A DNA stretch of 47,001 nucleotides, taken from positions 1-47,001 of the forward strand of contig JAAZOM010000003.1 in NCBI GenBank assembly GCA_012797775.1, in the 5' to 3' direction. This DNA comes from Candidatus Kuenenbacteria bacterium (GTDB lineage: Bacteria > Patescibacteriota > Patescibacteriia > UBA2196 > GWA2-42-15). A program made the position numbers and the translations under genes. This document shows positions 24,482-32,983 of this stretch, in pieces; the stretch's first letter is position 1; each line of letters begins with the position of its first letter. Below the pieces are notes generated by a model that saw only the letters and a program-made list of their open reading frames with translations, ran no database searches and was not told the origin of the DNA.

Positions 24482-25120
24482 TTAAAATTTATTTCTTACA
24501 AATTCTTTTTTCCACTCGACCACCTTGCCCACTGCAATCTCTATCTTATCTGCCCGACGCAAACCACTGATCTGTCTTTTGTCCAAAATATTATAATGTT
24601 TTACCTCATCCAGATATTCCGGTATATAATCAACCTCCTCTTCGCTGGTCATCCAGCCAAGCTTATCAAATCTTTTTAGATTAACCGGCATGGAAAAACT
24701 CCGCAAATTTTTCCGGCCAAAATCGTCAAAATACTCATGGAAATAGCTCATCACCAATTCTCTAATTGTTTTGTAAATCGGTTCGCGATAACGCAGTACG
24801 GCGTGATTTGTTTTGGAGATCGCCCCCCAACAACCATACCTCTTGTAAACTGCGATCACGTGGTCAAAGTCATCTTTATTTTTGACCTTCAAGTCTACCA
24901 AAAGTGGCGGCTCGCCCTGCAGGCGCAAAGCCAAAGCCGCGAGAATCGCTCCCTCACCGCAGTGGCATATTCCCTGCCGCAATACTCTTAACGGCGACAG
25001 ATAGGTATCTCCGTCATATTCAAAATTAATACTCATTTCATCCAAAAAACTCTGGATTTTGACTGGTGTATTTAATTTTTTCAGAAGTCTATACTCTCTT
25101 TCCGGTAAATTAAATCTCAT
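24482..25120 (-). CDS. transglutaminase-like cysteine protease-fold protein
   Basis: A 212-residue soluble protein with the transglutaminase-like triad order: Cys in ICHCGEGAIL (about 52-54), His in DDFDHVIAVYK (about 87), then an Asp/Asn-type third residue near WGAISKTNH. These cytoplasmic proteins often act as amidases or peptidases, or bind without catalysis. It shares strand with the pilin (9 bp gap). The substrate is unknown and the third residue is uncertain. Confidence 0.68.
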   Translation of the reverse strand: MRFNLPEREYRLLKKLNTPVKIQSFLDEMSINFEYDGDTYLSPLRVLRQGICHCGEGAILAALALRLQGEPPLLVDLKVKNKDDFDHVIAVYKRYGCWGAISKTNHAVLRYREPIYKTIRELVMSYFHEYFDDFGRKNLRSFSMPVNLKRFDKLGWMTSEEEVDYIPEYLDEVKHYNILDKRQISGLRRADKIEIAVGKVVEWKKEFVRNKF

Positions 25121-25128
25121 AAAAATAT

Positions 25129-25533
25129 TTATTTACCCCAATTCATCGCTGTGATGGTAATCTGCAAAATCGCAGCAAACATCACCCAAAGCAAATACGG
25201 TATATTGGCATAGCTCACCCACCTCGCATAAGGAAAAACTACGAACAGCGCCCAAGCTAGAGTGCCCAAAACCAATACGATATCAATAGCGGCCAAAAAA
25301 TTATTTCTCAACCCAAACTGCAAGGGTGTAAAAATCAAATTGAAAATAATATTTAAAATAAAAGGCAAAAAAACAATAAATGGTATTTTGCCCTTAAAAA
25401 ACAAAAAAGCCGTATAGCCGAAAGAAATGATAATGATCGTATAAAGTACGCTCCAAACCGACCCAAAAAGCCAGCTTGGCGGTGCGAAAGACGGTTTGAT
25501 CAAATTCTGATACCAATTATATGTATTATCCAT
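25129..25533 (-). CDS. tspO: TspO/MBR family protein
   Basis: A 134-residue, five-helix membrane protein, Trp-rich. It starts NWYQNLIKPSFAPPSWLFGS, the TspO hallmark (Trp-Tyr...Lys-Pro...Ala-Pro-Pro), and continues VWSVLYTIIIISFGYTAF. The last helix contains the usual aromatic pattern. Bacterial TspO binds and may degrade porphyrins and modulates stress responses. It lies 8 bp upstream of the transglutaminase-like gene. Confidence 0.87.
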   Translation of the reverse strand: MDNTYNWYQNLIKPSFAPPSWLFGSVWSVLYTIIIISFGYTAFLFFKGKIPFIVFLPFILNIIFNLIFTPLQFGLRNNFLAAIDIVLVLGTLAWALFVVFPYARWVSYANIPYLLWVMFAAILQITITAMNWGK

Positions 25534-25593
25534 AATAAATTTTATTTAGTTCTTATATTATAATTTTCTCACCTTGGTCAATTTTAAGCAAAC

Positions 25594-25620
25594 AAAAAAG
25601 CCGTTTCCCCCAAAACGGCC
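25594..25620 (-). terminator. intrinsic terminator
   Basis: Stem GCCGTTT / AAACGGC, followed on the minus strand by a six-T run, 16 bp downstream of the ribbon-helix-helix gene. Confidence 0.8.
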
Positions 25621-25635
25621 ACGATCTTTGTATAT

Positions 25636-25872
25636 TTATTCCCCTCCCTGCTTTTGTATGTTCGGGAAAATTAATTTAACTGGTTTCCCTTCCGCATCAA
25701 CGCAAAACACCTCTCCTCCGTTAATAATAAATTTTGCCAGCCAATGGTAAACGTACAGGGCGTTCCTTATAACTTCTGCCAAGCTGGCAGCGTCAGTCAC
25801 TTTTTTCAACCAACCTATAATTTCTATAGTTTTCTGGGAAAAAGTAAACTGAATTTTCCTACCCTTCTCCAT
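25636..25872 (-). CDS. ribbon-helix-helix (CopG/Arc-like) DNA-binding protein
   Basis: A 78-residue protein. ATG at 25872 is preceded by AGGAGG at 8 bp. Order: a short beta strand (RKIQFTFS), helix A (QKTIEIIGWLKKV), turn and helix B (SLAEVIRNALYVYHWLAKFI), then a C-terminal strand pair (GGEVFCVDAEGKPVKLIFP). The AEVIRxAL pattern is typical of RHH repressors and antitoxins, which bind DNA as dimers. It lies 35 bp after a phosphoesterase gene in the same unit and might regulate it. Confidence 0.7.
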   Translation of the reverse strand: MEKGRKIQFTFSQKTIEIIGWLKKVTDAASLAEVIRNALYVYHWLAKFIINGGEVFCVDAEGKPVKLIFPNIQKQGGE

Positions 25873-25907
25873 GATCTTCCTCCTATACAATGGACGCATT
25901 AGATTTT

Positions 25908-26483
25908 TTATTTATCAACCAGTACTTGGTTGATCGTCAGAGAAACAACCCGAAAATCCATAGCAAAGTGGTCTCCTACATGGATGATTATGAATGTTTT
26001 CTTTGTTTCCCACTCGCCAGGATTTAGCATTGCCATACCACGGTCACAATGATGAAATGTATGGTGACTATGGCCAAATAGCACATAGTTAACATAGCCA
26101 TATTCAGCCATTATCTCTTCATTTACTTTCCAAATCTCCGCCTCATCTACATGCTCCAAGAGCTCTCGGTCTTTAAATTTCAGCGCCCTCAGCCCCAGAT
26201 AATGATTGACATAAATCCGCATTCCTCCAATCGTTATGATACATGCCACCTTTTCCCGAAGCAGATGCCAATTATTAGGCAATTTTTCCGGAATTTTTTC
26301 ATTTTGTTTGGTCACAAAAACATACATCTGGAAATCGTCAAAAGCCGGATGCCCCCAATGTTGGTCAGCCAGATCACCTGTATGAATTATTGTTTGGCAC
26401 TCAAAATCTCTGGCTTTTTTGCTCGCTAGGTACAAATCTTCCTCGCTGCAATTGTGCGTATCACCAAAGACAAAAATATTCAT
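25908..26483 (-). CDS. calcineurin-like metallophosphoesterase (YfcE/MJ0936 type)
   Basis: A 191-residue enzyme with the two-metal phosphoesterase motifs in order: FGDTHN (Asp8, His10), HTGDLAD (about 35-41) and the late FGHSHHTFH (about 135-143), followed by NPGEW. Small YfcE-like members cleave phosphodiesters; the natural substrate is unknown. A GGGAGG site lies 5 bp before ATG, unusual in this genome region. It leads a two-gene unit with the ribbon-helix-helix protein. Confidence 0.82.
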   Translation of the reverse strand: MNIFVFGDTHNCSEEDLYLASKKARDFECQTIIHTGDLADQHWGHPAFDDFQMYVFVTKQNEKIPEKLPNNWHLLREKVACIITIGGMRIYVNHYLGLRALKFKDRELLEHVDEAEIWKVNEEIMAEYGYVNYVLFGHSHHTFHHCDRGMAMLNPGEWETKKTFIIIHVGDHFAMDFRVVSLTINQVLVDK

Positions 26484-26585
26484 TTTGCCCTCCCTTTATA
26501 TGGATAAAAAATATTTTTTATTTTAAAATAGGAGCTATATTTTGTTTCTTTTTATCTTACTCTTGGCCCATTAAAAAAGCAAATA

Positions 26586-26622
26586 AAAAAACCGCCCCGA
26601 TGAGCATTGGTGACGGTTTTTA
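26586..26622 (-). terminator. intrinsic terminator of the adhesin-like gene
   Basis: Outer stem AAAAACCG / CGGTTTTT with an inner CCGAT/ATTGG stem; T-run on the minus strand, 20 bp past the stop codon. Confidence 0.78.
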
Positions 26623-26641
26623 ATATTGGGAAAAGCAATAA

Positions 26642-28051
26642 CTACTGCCCTGTGTTGAGCCGATTCTCCAAATTCTCAATTCTTTCTTCCAGCTCCAATA
26701 TATACAAACTCATCTCTTCAATCTTCTCTAGGTTCAGCCGATTAGCTTCAATAATGTCAATCTTATCATCTTGTATTTCTACGCCCGGCAGATGGTGGTT
26801 TTCCTCAATATAGAGTCTTAGTTCGTCTAAAGAGAGCATCCGGTAATCAGCCGGGATATAGTCATTATTAGGATTGCCAAAGTATTTGGCAAATACATAG
26901 TCTGGGTTGGTATATTCCGTACCTGACTTGTATAGCGAGCCTGTTAGGAGGATGTCCCCAGCTACGGCAAATTCCATGTCCTGCCAAGGAGTAGAAGTGG
27001 CGACGCCTACGGTTCCTTTACTATTCACGGAAAAAAGGTCCAAACTCGTAGACGTGCCTACCTGAAAGAGCTTCTCCAGGCCTTCAGCTGAACGGGAAAC
27101 CTGTAGTCTGGCTGTAGGAGCGGCAATGCCTATGCCTACAGTGCCAGTAGCTACAGTCGTACCAGTATTACCGAGTCCATTAGCAAAGATCATGTTGCCT
27201 ATGCTTAAAACGTTGTCTGAAGTAGAAGCTGGGGCATCAATATCGTAGCCAATGATGATATTGCCAGAGCCCGTGGTCAGGGCATCGCCTGCTTTGTAGC
27301 CTAGAGCCATGTTTTTGGAACCGGTACGGATATTTACCCCGGCCTGGTAGCCTACCCATGTACTACTGGCATTGGAGTAAACAGCGCTTGAATGACCACG
27401 ACCCGCTTGATAGCCGAGAGCTGTATTGGCAAAAGATTGAGTCCAAAGATAACCAAGGGCCATTTCGCCAACGGCTGTATTCCAAGAACCGTTTACATTA
27501 TAAATTAATGAGTCTGACCCGACAGCAACATTACCACTCACCTTCTCTCCATAATATCCTGCTTGGTAACCAATAGATATATTACGCACCCCAGTAGTGT
27601 TGGCCCAACCAGCATAATAGCCAATGCTAATATTAGAGTCACCCGTAGTGTTTTTTTCCAAAGCCTGTCTCCCTATTGCTACATTATAATAACCAGTAGT
27701 ATTTTCATACATTGGAGTATAGCCAATGGCTACGTTATCAAAACCCAAAGTATTATTAAAAAGCGCGCTGGTGCCAATGGCCACATTATATCCAGAAAAA
27801 TCCCAAGTACCGGTTCTTTTTGCATTATATAGTGCTTGATAACCAATGCCTATATCATCTTTAGTACTAGTGGCAGTATACCCCGCTTGATAACCAAGAA
27901 AAATATTATTTGTACCCGCATTATTCAGATTCTTCCCTGCTTCGGTACCTACTGACAAAGAATAATTGGTAGATGAAGCGACAAATACTGGCAGGTCATT
28001 TTGATAAATAGCACTATTGGCACCTTGGAGTATATTGCCCGTCACCGTCAA
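26642..28051 (-). CDS. repeat-rich surface adhesin / tail-fibre-like protein (main open part)
   Basis: A 469-codon open part of a longer gene. It contains about eleven head-type repeats of the YadA/Hia kind (NVAIGTSALFNNT, NVAIGRQALEKNTTG, NISIGYQAGYYG, NMALGYKAGDALTTG and so on). These are followed by a linker (VGIGIAAPTARLQVS) and a C-terminal region HHLPGVEIQDDK plus a coiled coil (MSLYILELEERIENLENRL) that resembles the end of tail-fibre or endosialidase-chaperone proteins. It is probably trimeric, exported and involved in attachment. Codon 1 here is only a TTG without an SD; the natural N-terminus is upstream beyond an in-frame TAG (see the next feature). Confidence 0.75.
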   Translation of the reverse strand: MTVTGNILQGANSAIYQNDLPVFVASSTNYSLSVGTEAGKNLNNAGTNNIFLGYQAGYTATSTKDDIGIGYQALYNAKRTGTWDFSGYNVAIGTSALFNNTLGFDNVAIGYTPMYENTTGYYNVAIGRQALEKNTTGDSNISIGYYAGWANTTGVRNISIGYQAGYYGEKVSGNVAVGSDSLIYNVNGSWNTAVGEMALGYLWTQSFANTALGYQAGRGHSSAVYSNASSTWVGYQAGVNIRTGSKNMALGYKAGDALTTGSGNIIIGYDIDAPASTSDNVLSIGNMIFANGLGNTGTTVATGTVGIGIAAPTARLQVSRSAEGLEKLFQVGTSTSLDLFSVNSKGTVGVATSTPWQDMEFAVAGDILLTGSLYKSGTEYTNPDYVFAKYFGNPNNDYIPADYRMLSLDELRLYIEENHHLPGVEIQDDKIDIIEANRLNLEKIEEMSLYILELEERIENLENRLNTGQ

Positions 28052-28054
28052 TGT

Positions 28055-28219
28055 CTAACTCAAGGTCGTTGCTCCAGTCACGCCTAGTGTTCCTCCCACA
28101 GAAGTATTGTTACCTACAGTTGTCGCCGCTTCTGTGTCAGCTGCCAGAAATAGCATCGCGCCTGTCATGGCTAGGGCGAGGATAGATGATATAAATAGCT
28201 TTTCTTTGAACATAAGCAT
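28055..28219 (-). pseudogene. signal-peptide end of the adhesin gene, cut off by an in-frame TAG
   Basis: ATG at 28219 (or 28213) opens MLMFKEKLFISSILALAMTG, a signal peptide, then TVGNNTSVGGTLGVTGATTLS and a TAG at 28057-28055. The same frame continues directly as TLTVTGNILQGAN, the natural repeat continuation, into the 469-codon body. The stop is codon 55 of an otherwise intact 525-codon gene. Possible reasons are a nonsense mutation, a sequencing error, or suppression. Confidence 0.75.
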
Positions 28220-28344
28220 GGGATTAAATTAATTTCTAAAATAATTTTTGAAATTTATAATTTGGAATTTATTTTGGATTTAGGATTTGGAACTTGGTGC
28301 TTATTCTATTATACCTTAATTTTAACATTAATTACAGTCAAAAA

Positions 28345-28473
28345 TTACTCTTCTTTATTTCCTTGCAAATTCATCGGCTCCCCGCAACAGACGAGTGTCC
28401 CTCCCCCGGCCGATACTACCTCGACCACATTGCCACAAATCTCGCATTTATAAACTTGGCCTTTTTTGATCAT
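28345..28473 (-). CDS. desulforedoxin-like (desulfoferrodoxin N-terminal domain) protein
   Basis: A 42-residue protein: [20 protein letters not shown] followed by [15 protein letters not shown]. The four cysteines (CxxC and CC) match the rubredoxin-like iron site of desulforedoxin, Fe(Cys)4, with the family glycines. It is a lone domain with no superoxide-reductase domain attached. It may carry electrons or relieve oxidative stress. An extended -10 (TGC-TATAAT) lies about 30 bp upstream near 28503-28508. Confidence 0.88.
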   Translation of the reverse strand: MIKKGQVYKCEICGNVVEVVSAGGGTLVCCGEPMNLQGNKEE

Positions 28474-28530
28474 AAAAATAAATTTAATTGTTCATATTCT
28501 AATTATAGCAAATAATCAATAATCGCCCAA

Positions 28531-29046
28531 TCAGATATTTCTGCTGTCATAGGCCCAGTGCAAAAGCGCCTGTCTTTGCTTTTTGCGACAATTGATATCA
28601 CCCGACCGGCAATTTCTCTGTACTTGCACTATATGACGTTTCATCGCTTTCCATCTTTTTATCTGCCTTTTATCATCTTCGTGCCTCCGACCCAGATAGT
28701 ATCGACAATACCACTGAAACCAACCGCGCGGATCATCTTTGTGTATCCAGCCCTTGGCCCGCCAGACCTCCAATGGCTGGCTCGCCTCCACCTGAAAAAA
28801 ATTTAGCTTTTTATCATGGCCCGGCCTGCCGGCAGGCAAAAGCTTGGCTCGCAAGAACCAATCCTTGGGAAACTCCTTTCGACAATCGCGCAGATATCGT
28901 CCGCTAAAAACTCCGAGCCGGAGCATCTCCTTGGGCGCCAGGTCTGGCCGAAATTCCTTATCAAAATTTTTGCCCCTGGGCGCACTCAAAAAATAAGTGT
29001 ACCCGGACTGCATTTTGTCATTGACCCTGATCTTTTTTCTCCCCAT
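28531..29046 (-). CDS. conserved protein of unknown function (GYTYFL/YDSR family)
   Basis: A 171-residue basic protein rich in Arg, Lys, Trp and Tyr. Distinct blocks are SGYTYFLSAPRGKNFD, FRPDLAPKEMLRLGVFSGRY, GWIHKDDPRGWFQWYCRYYL, RQIKRWKAMKRH and the ending QALLHWAYDSR. I recall this pattern as widely conserved in bacteria and in some fungi, always annotated as hypothetical. The Arg-, Trp- and His-rich conserved core suggests nucleic-acid binding or catalysis, which is inference. It ends a run of minus-strand genes after an anchored protein (3 bp gap). Confidence 0.7.
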   Translation of the reverse strand: MGRKKIRVNDKMQSGYTYFLSAPRGKNFDKEFRPDLAPKEMLRLGVFSGRYLRDCRKEFPKDWFLRAKLLPAGRPGHDKKLNFFQVEASQPLEVWRAKGWIHKDDPRGWFQWYCRYYLGRRHEDDKRQIKRWKAMKRHIVQVQRNCRSGDINCRKKQRQALLHWAYDSRNI

Positions 29047-29049
29047 AAG

Positions 29050-29946
29050 CTAGTCACAAAAATTCGGACGGAGGATCCCCTCCGTAAAACCATATTCATT
29101 TTTCATTTTCTCACAATCAACACTGCCATTGCCATCATAGACCACCTGCCACTGATCATCAATTTTCACTGCCAGAAAAAGCCCGCCCTCGGCCTGCTCT
29201 TCAGCCCCAAATTTTATACTCCCGGCCAGATGCGCCTCATCCCTTCTGGTTATACTTACTCGCACCTCGTCTATCGCTTTTTTATATTTTCTAGACAGAA
29301 TTTCTTTTATCGCCTGCGCATCCAAAAGGCCGGCAATGTTATTGTGGTTGAAATATCCGCATTCTAGGGTGACTTTTAGACTATCGCCGACTGGCGTACT
29401 CGGCTCATTGACACCCCGCTTCATCTCCTGATGACGAAAATTCACGATACAGGCCATATAGTCTTTATAATAACCCCTCAGACCACCCACTACGCCATCA
29501 GCCACGTTGTATTTGTCCATCCCCCAGTTGTTGTTTAAATAATTTTCCAAATTGTTATAATCAGCCATCTTGATACCCTCGGCCTCATAAATAACCCCGA
29601 CAACTTTGGCATCGGTCATCATGTCGTCTTGGCCCACAATCCAGTTGAACTCTGTCTCGCCATTATTTTCCAATATCACCCCAGAAGACTGCTTCAAAAG
29701 AGAAACCAAATCCTCTACTTTGTCCGGGCAAAACTCTTCAAAGGCCCGATAACATTTGCTGCTGGCATCACACCATTGATAGCCAGCCGAGCCAATACAA
29801 CCATGATCATCTTTGTCAGCGCCCACGATATTTTCTGTTTGTTTGTCCACCGCCGGCCGAACCACATCTTTTTGGGACAAAAAATAGCCTGCTCCAGTCA
29901 AAATCACAAGGATTGCCACCGTGGCAACAATTTTTGTCTTGGACAT
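29050..29946 (-). CDS. membrane-anchored protein with Cys-rich segment
   Basis: A 298-residue protein with an N-terminal membrane helix (about 5-23) and a short Cys-rich motif DHGCIGSAGYQWCDASSKC, ending EEFCP. This motif precedes varied domains in exported CPR proteins. Two mixed domains follow; the second contains DEVRVSITRRDEAHLAGSIK and DDQWQVVYDGNGSVDCEKMK, ending in Cys-Asp. Probably extracellular with disulfides. No enzymatic motif is seen. It is grouped with lipoprotein genes on the same strand. Confidence 0.65.
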   Translation of the reverse strand: MSKTKIVATVAILVILTGAGYFLSQKDVVRPAVDKQTENIVGADKDDHGCIGSAGYQWCDASSKCYRAFEEFCPDKVEDLVSLLKQSSGVILENNGETEFNWIVGQDDMMTDAKVVGVIYEAEGIKMADYNNLENYLNNNWGMDKYNVADGVVGGLRGYYKDYMACIVNFRHQEMKRGVNEPSTPVGDSLKVTLECGYFNHNNIAGLLDAQAIKEILSRKYKKAIDEVRVSITRRDEAHLAGSIKFGAEEQAEGGLFLAVKIDDQWQVVYDGNGSVDCEKMKNEYGFTEGILRPNFCD

Positions 29947-29973
29947 AAAATTATTTCAATTTATAATACTTTA

Positions 29974-30468
29974 TTAATTTTTTACCATCACCTGAATTGG
30001 TAATTTTATATTGGGCTGGCCGTTTTCATCAAAGATCACGCTGATTGGCTCGCCCTCCAACATTCTTCTCTTGTTGTCGTTATAGCCACGCACCCCCACC
30101 TCGGCCGCGCCTTTATTTTTAAATTCTTCAAAACTAAAACCAACACGATAATCACAAACATCGCGCGCCAACTTCATCCACGAATAAATCGCGCTGAAAT
30201 AAAAACCGGTTTCATAGGAAGTATCTTTTTCCACTCCCTCAGCAAATTTGAGCTCGATCACAATATCAGCTTTATCAATCGCGCCGCACAATTTCTCTTT
30301 TTGCGCAGCCGGATCGGTTTTTTGGCCGAGATACATCTCCTCTGCCGGCTGATTGTTGTTTAGGCCGACAGAGTCGGCCGGTGCTGCTGGCTCTTTTTGC
30401 GTACAACCCCCAGTCAAAAAAACTACAGCCAATAATAACACTGTTAAAAATTTAAAATTTTTTGTCAT
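29974..30468 (-). CDS. lipoprotein, unknown function
   Basis: A 164-residue protein with a lipoprotein signal: MTKNFKFLTVLLLAVVFL then TGGC, giving lipidation at Cys22. A Pro/Ala linker is followed by a domain with KLCGAIDKADIVIELKFAEG and FYFSAIYSWMKLARDVCDYR. No family is recognised. It lies 27 bp upstream of the Cys-motif anchored gene and downstream of a CPKC-motif gene, within an envelope-protein cluster. Confidence 0.68.
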   Translation of the reverse strand: MTKNFKFLTVLLLAVVFLTGGCTQKEPAAPADSVGLNNNQPAEEMYLGQKTDPAAQKEKLCGAIDKADIVIELKFAEGVEKDTSYETGFYFSAIYSWMKLARDVCDYRVGFSFEEFKNKGAAEVGVRGYNDNKRRMLEGEPISVIFDENGQPNIKLPIQVMVKN

Positions 30469-30507
30469 ATTTTTTCTGGCATAATTTTTTATTAATTAAA
30501 TATTACC

Positions 30508-30993
30508 CTAATTCACCCGCGCAAACAAAACCACATAATTTTTACCATACGCTTTGGCGCACTTGGGGCAGGTGGTATAGGAAAAATAAAGTTTTTTCAT
30601 TTCTTTGTTTTTACTTTTAACATATTCCGCCATTTCTTTGGCCCACTGGCCAGCATCTTTGTATGGCCCTTCGAAAACCTTGGTCAAAAAAGTACCCGAA
30701 ATTTTCGCCATCTCGGCGCCCGATACTTCTCGCGCCACATCAATATAAATATCCGCGCCCCACAATGATTTTTCATCAGTCAGCATCAACTGGTGGGGCG
30801 CTTGGGCGTTGGCTTTCTCAATCAAGGTCATATTCTTAACAACCCTCTGACCAAAATTAAGAGGCATATGCAAAAAGCTAATCACGTGATCTTTGACAAA
30901 TAATTTATCCTGCCAAGTGATTTCTTTATCCTGCCATGACGCTGGGTCAAAGGGCTCACAGCAGCCGGTCGCTTGAATTTTTTGGTTATCCAT
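30508..30993 (-). CDS. CC/CPKC-motif protein, copy 1
   Basis: A 161-residue soluble protein. N-terminal CCEPFDPASWQDKEITWQ is followed by FVKDHVISFLHMPLNFGQ, then DEKSLWGADIYIDVA, MAKISGTFLTKVFEGPYKDA and the C-terminal YFSYTTCPKCAKAYGKNY. Relatives in archaea and bacteria are often labelled hydrolase without evidence. The Cys-Cys and CPKC motifs suggest metal or thiol chemistry, and the core resembles GyrI-like small-molecule-binding proteins (inference). A close paralogue lies at 32984-33442. Confidence 0.72.
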   Translation of the reverse strand: MDNQKIQATGCCEPFDPASWQDKEITWQDKLFVKDHVISFLHMPLNFGQRVVKNMTLIEKANAQAPHQLMLTDEKSLWGADIYIDVAREVSGAEMAKISGTFLTKVFEGPYKDAGQWAKEMAEYVKSKNKEMKKLYFSYTTCPKCAKAYGKNYVVLFARVN

Positions 30994-31064
30994 ATTTTTT
31001 CGCCAATCGGCGAATTAATTAATATTTATAACCCCTCTTATTGACTGGGTTAATATTCAAAAAA

Positions 31065-31730
31065 CTAATTACACCCGGCGTTTTTCAGACAATTGTCGCG
31101 CACTTCGCCCGCTGGCGCCTGAGCACACAAATCACAAGCCTGTTGTTTGTATTTATCCGTATTTTGCTGCAACTCCTGCACCGCCTGCCCCACCTCTTCG
31201 GTTGTGTCTTGAAAATTCTTATCAGCCGGCGGCGTAAAAATTGAATTGTCGCCTGACCATTTTTCACACACAAAATCGCGTCTTTGCTCCAACCCGGCAT
31301 TGTTGCCTCCTGCCGATTCTCCTGTCGCAGCTGGCGCGTTTTTCTGCATCTCTTGCAAATTCATCTTGGATGCCTGCGCGCTAAAATCATTCCACATATA
31401 AAGATACTCGCCATCGCTGATGGTATAAACATGACCCATATCGCCCATAGCCACATCCTGATAAAATTTTTGCCCATCAATATAAATCACATTAGTCACC
31501 TCTCCCTCTTGAGTCACTTTTTCACTCCAGCTACACTTCATTGGTCTTTTCATGGCCAAGAGTTGATTAATAGTATACTCGCCGCTTGGGCTGACTGTTT
31601 CCTCCTGATTGGCCGGTTGTTGATCATTATTGACGACCGGCTTTTCGGTTTTCTTGCCACAACCGCCCGTTGCCAAAATCATCAGCGCCAACACTACAAA
31701 ATAGACAAATTTTCTTTGTTTTTTGAACAT
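31065..31730 (-). CDS. lipoprotein, unknown function
   Basis: A 221-residue protein with lipobox LATGGC (lipidation near Cys24) after a basic start MFKKQRKFVYF. An Asn/Gln/Glu linker is followed by a domain with MKRPMKCSWSEKVTQEGEVT and GHVYTISDGEYLYMWND. The folded domain resembles LolA/LppX-like or DUF4412-like beta lipoproteins in pattern (weak). The C-terminal tail is Gln- and Cys-rich with four cysteines (QQACDLCAQAPAGEVRDNCL). It is probably on the outer face of the membrane. Confidence 0.68.
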   Translation of the reverse strand: MFKKQRKFVYFVVLALMILATGGCGKKTEKPVVNNDQQPANQEETVSPSGEYTINQLLAMKRPMKCSWSEKVTQEGEVTNVIYIDGQKFYQDVAMGDMGHVYTISDGEYLYMWNDFSAQASKMNLQEMQKNAPAATGESAGGNNAGLEQRRDFVCEKWSGDNSIFTPPADKNFQDTTEEVGQAVQELQQNTDKYKQQACDLCAQAPAGEVRDNCLKNAGCN

Positions 31731-31770
31731 ATTTTTTCCTATAATTAATAATATTTATTTTTTAATTATT

Positions 31771-32334
31771 CTATTCCACTTCTCTATTGCCAGCGTTCGG
31801 TTCAGGGTTATTGGGATTTGGGCATTCACCATTAAAATTGGCAATCACTTCGCAACGAGTGCCGTCCACTCTTTTGCACAAAACGCTTTCTGTGCCCACG
31901 CCCTCGACTGTCCCACCTGTGATGGCACAATAGACTTGCGCCTCATTTTCATAACCGGTGATCTTTAATCCACCAACCGGGCACTGACCGCGCATCATCG
32001 CCCACTCTTCACATTGCCGATTGTCATCAAAAAGGCACACGCCATATTGGCCGAGTTTATTTTCTTTCATCACCAAAGTTCCGCCCTTGTCAGTACAATT
32101 GGTGCTCGCCGGATTGGCCAGGCCGATATTATTATTGTTTTCTGGACAAGGCGCAAATTCGCAATCAGGCCCAATACGGCCGACCGCTGTGCCATCAGGG
32201 CAAATCTTGGCCTCTTCTGTACAGGCGATCCGGCCTTCATTCCTGGCCACCTTGAGCCCGTAAGAGCCAAAAACCACGATGGCCACGGCGATCAAAAGTA
32301 CCACAATAAAAAGGCCGAGCATTGGCTTGTTCAT
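31771..32334 (-). CDS. membrane-anchored protein with DUF333 (putative hemolysin-type) repeats
   Basis: A 187-residue protein: an N-terminal membrane helix (about 5-26), a short Cys motif ICPDGTAVGRIGPDCEFAPC, then a DUF333 unit LANPASTNCTDKGGTLVMKE through GQYGVCLFDDNRQCEEWAMM to GQCP. A second, diverged unit carries QVYCAITGGTVEGVGTE and ends with FNGECP. DUF333 domains are small extracellular Cys-rich modules; the old name hemolysin has no firm support. Regular cysteine spacing implies disulfides. Confidence 0.8.
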   Translation of the reverse strand: MNKPMLGLFIVVLLIAVAIVVFGSYGLKVARNEGRIACTEEAKICPDGTAVGRIGPDCEFAPCPENNNNIGLANPASTNCTDKGGTLVMKENKLGQYGVCLFDDNRQCEEWAMMRGQCPVGGLKITGYENEAQVYCAITGGTVEGVGTESVLCKRVDGTRCEVIANFNGECPNPNNPEPNAGNREVE

Positions 32335-32364
32335 ATATTTTTAATAATTATTAATATAATAATT

Positions 32365-32943
32365 TTATTTATTAAACCACTTGGTGAGCCAGCCAAATAG
32401 ACTAAACTTGCCTTCCTGCGCTTTGATAAAATTTTCCATCCTAGTCTGTTCCTGCTCCAAATTTTGGATCTGGGTCTGGACCTCGGTCGTGCTGGCCTTC
32501 TTGCCCATTATCCTATTTAGCTGTTCAATCCTATTTCTAGTCTGCACCATCTCGCTTCGGAGTGCCCCAAGATTTTTATAATCAGAGCCAAACAAAAATG
32601 TTTTGATCTTATTTCTATTTTGTATTTTTTCCATCATCTCGGTCGTCGTCGCCATGGCTCTATTTTGTTCTCTGGCGATTATGCGCACCTGCTCGCCGAC
32701 TGTGCCCTCGGTGGTGCTGGCAGTCTTGAGCAGGGTCTGCACAAAGTTGGCTACGGCGCTTCTGTGTTCCTCGGCATTTGTCTGTCCATTTTGATTTTTT
32801 ATTTGTCCCTGGAGCGTAGAAGTATTATTCTTTTGTCCCATTACCTGCACGCCAGCCGGAGCCATCTTGGCCAAAACTGGCACTGCCGCCATAGCGAGTG
32901 CCACAGCCAAGCATATTACAAAAATTAGACTATTTTTTCGCAT
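32365..32943 (-). CDS. secreted coiled-coil protein
   Basis: A 192-residue protein with a signal peptide (cleavage near Ala25, VPVLA-K) and no cysteines after it. The rest is predicted helical with Gln/Asn/Thr-rich linkers and a coiled coil (EVQTQIQNLEQEQTRMENFI), ending FSLFGWLTKWFNK, an amphipathic tail that could bind membrane. This layout (FGSDYKNLGALRSEMVQTRN) is common among Patescibacteria. Function unknown. Confidence 0.7.
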   Translation of the reverse strand: MRKNSLIFVICLAVALAMAAVPVLAKMAPAGVQVMGQKNNTSTLQGQIKNQNGQTNAEEHRSAVANFVQTLLKTASTTEGTVGEQVRIIAREQNRAMATTTEMMEKIQNRNKIKTFLFGSDYKNLGALRSEMVQTRNRIEQLNRIMGKKASTTEVQTQIQNLEQEQTRMENFIKAQEGKFSLFGWLTKWFNK

Positions 32944-32983
32944 ATTTTTATGAGTTAATTACTAATATCTCAATTATAACGCA

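Noticed and set aside
25636-26483. Toxin-antitoxin pair (RHH antitoxin plus toxin)
   Set aside because: The partner is a clear calcineurin-like phosphoesterase with all metal motifs, not a known toxin, and the gene order and 35-bp gap do not fit a typical module.
26642-28219. Prophage tail-fibre gene
   Set aside because: No capsid, portal, terminase or other tail genes occur in the window; the head-repeat plus signal peptide layout fits a cell-surface adhesin better.
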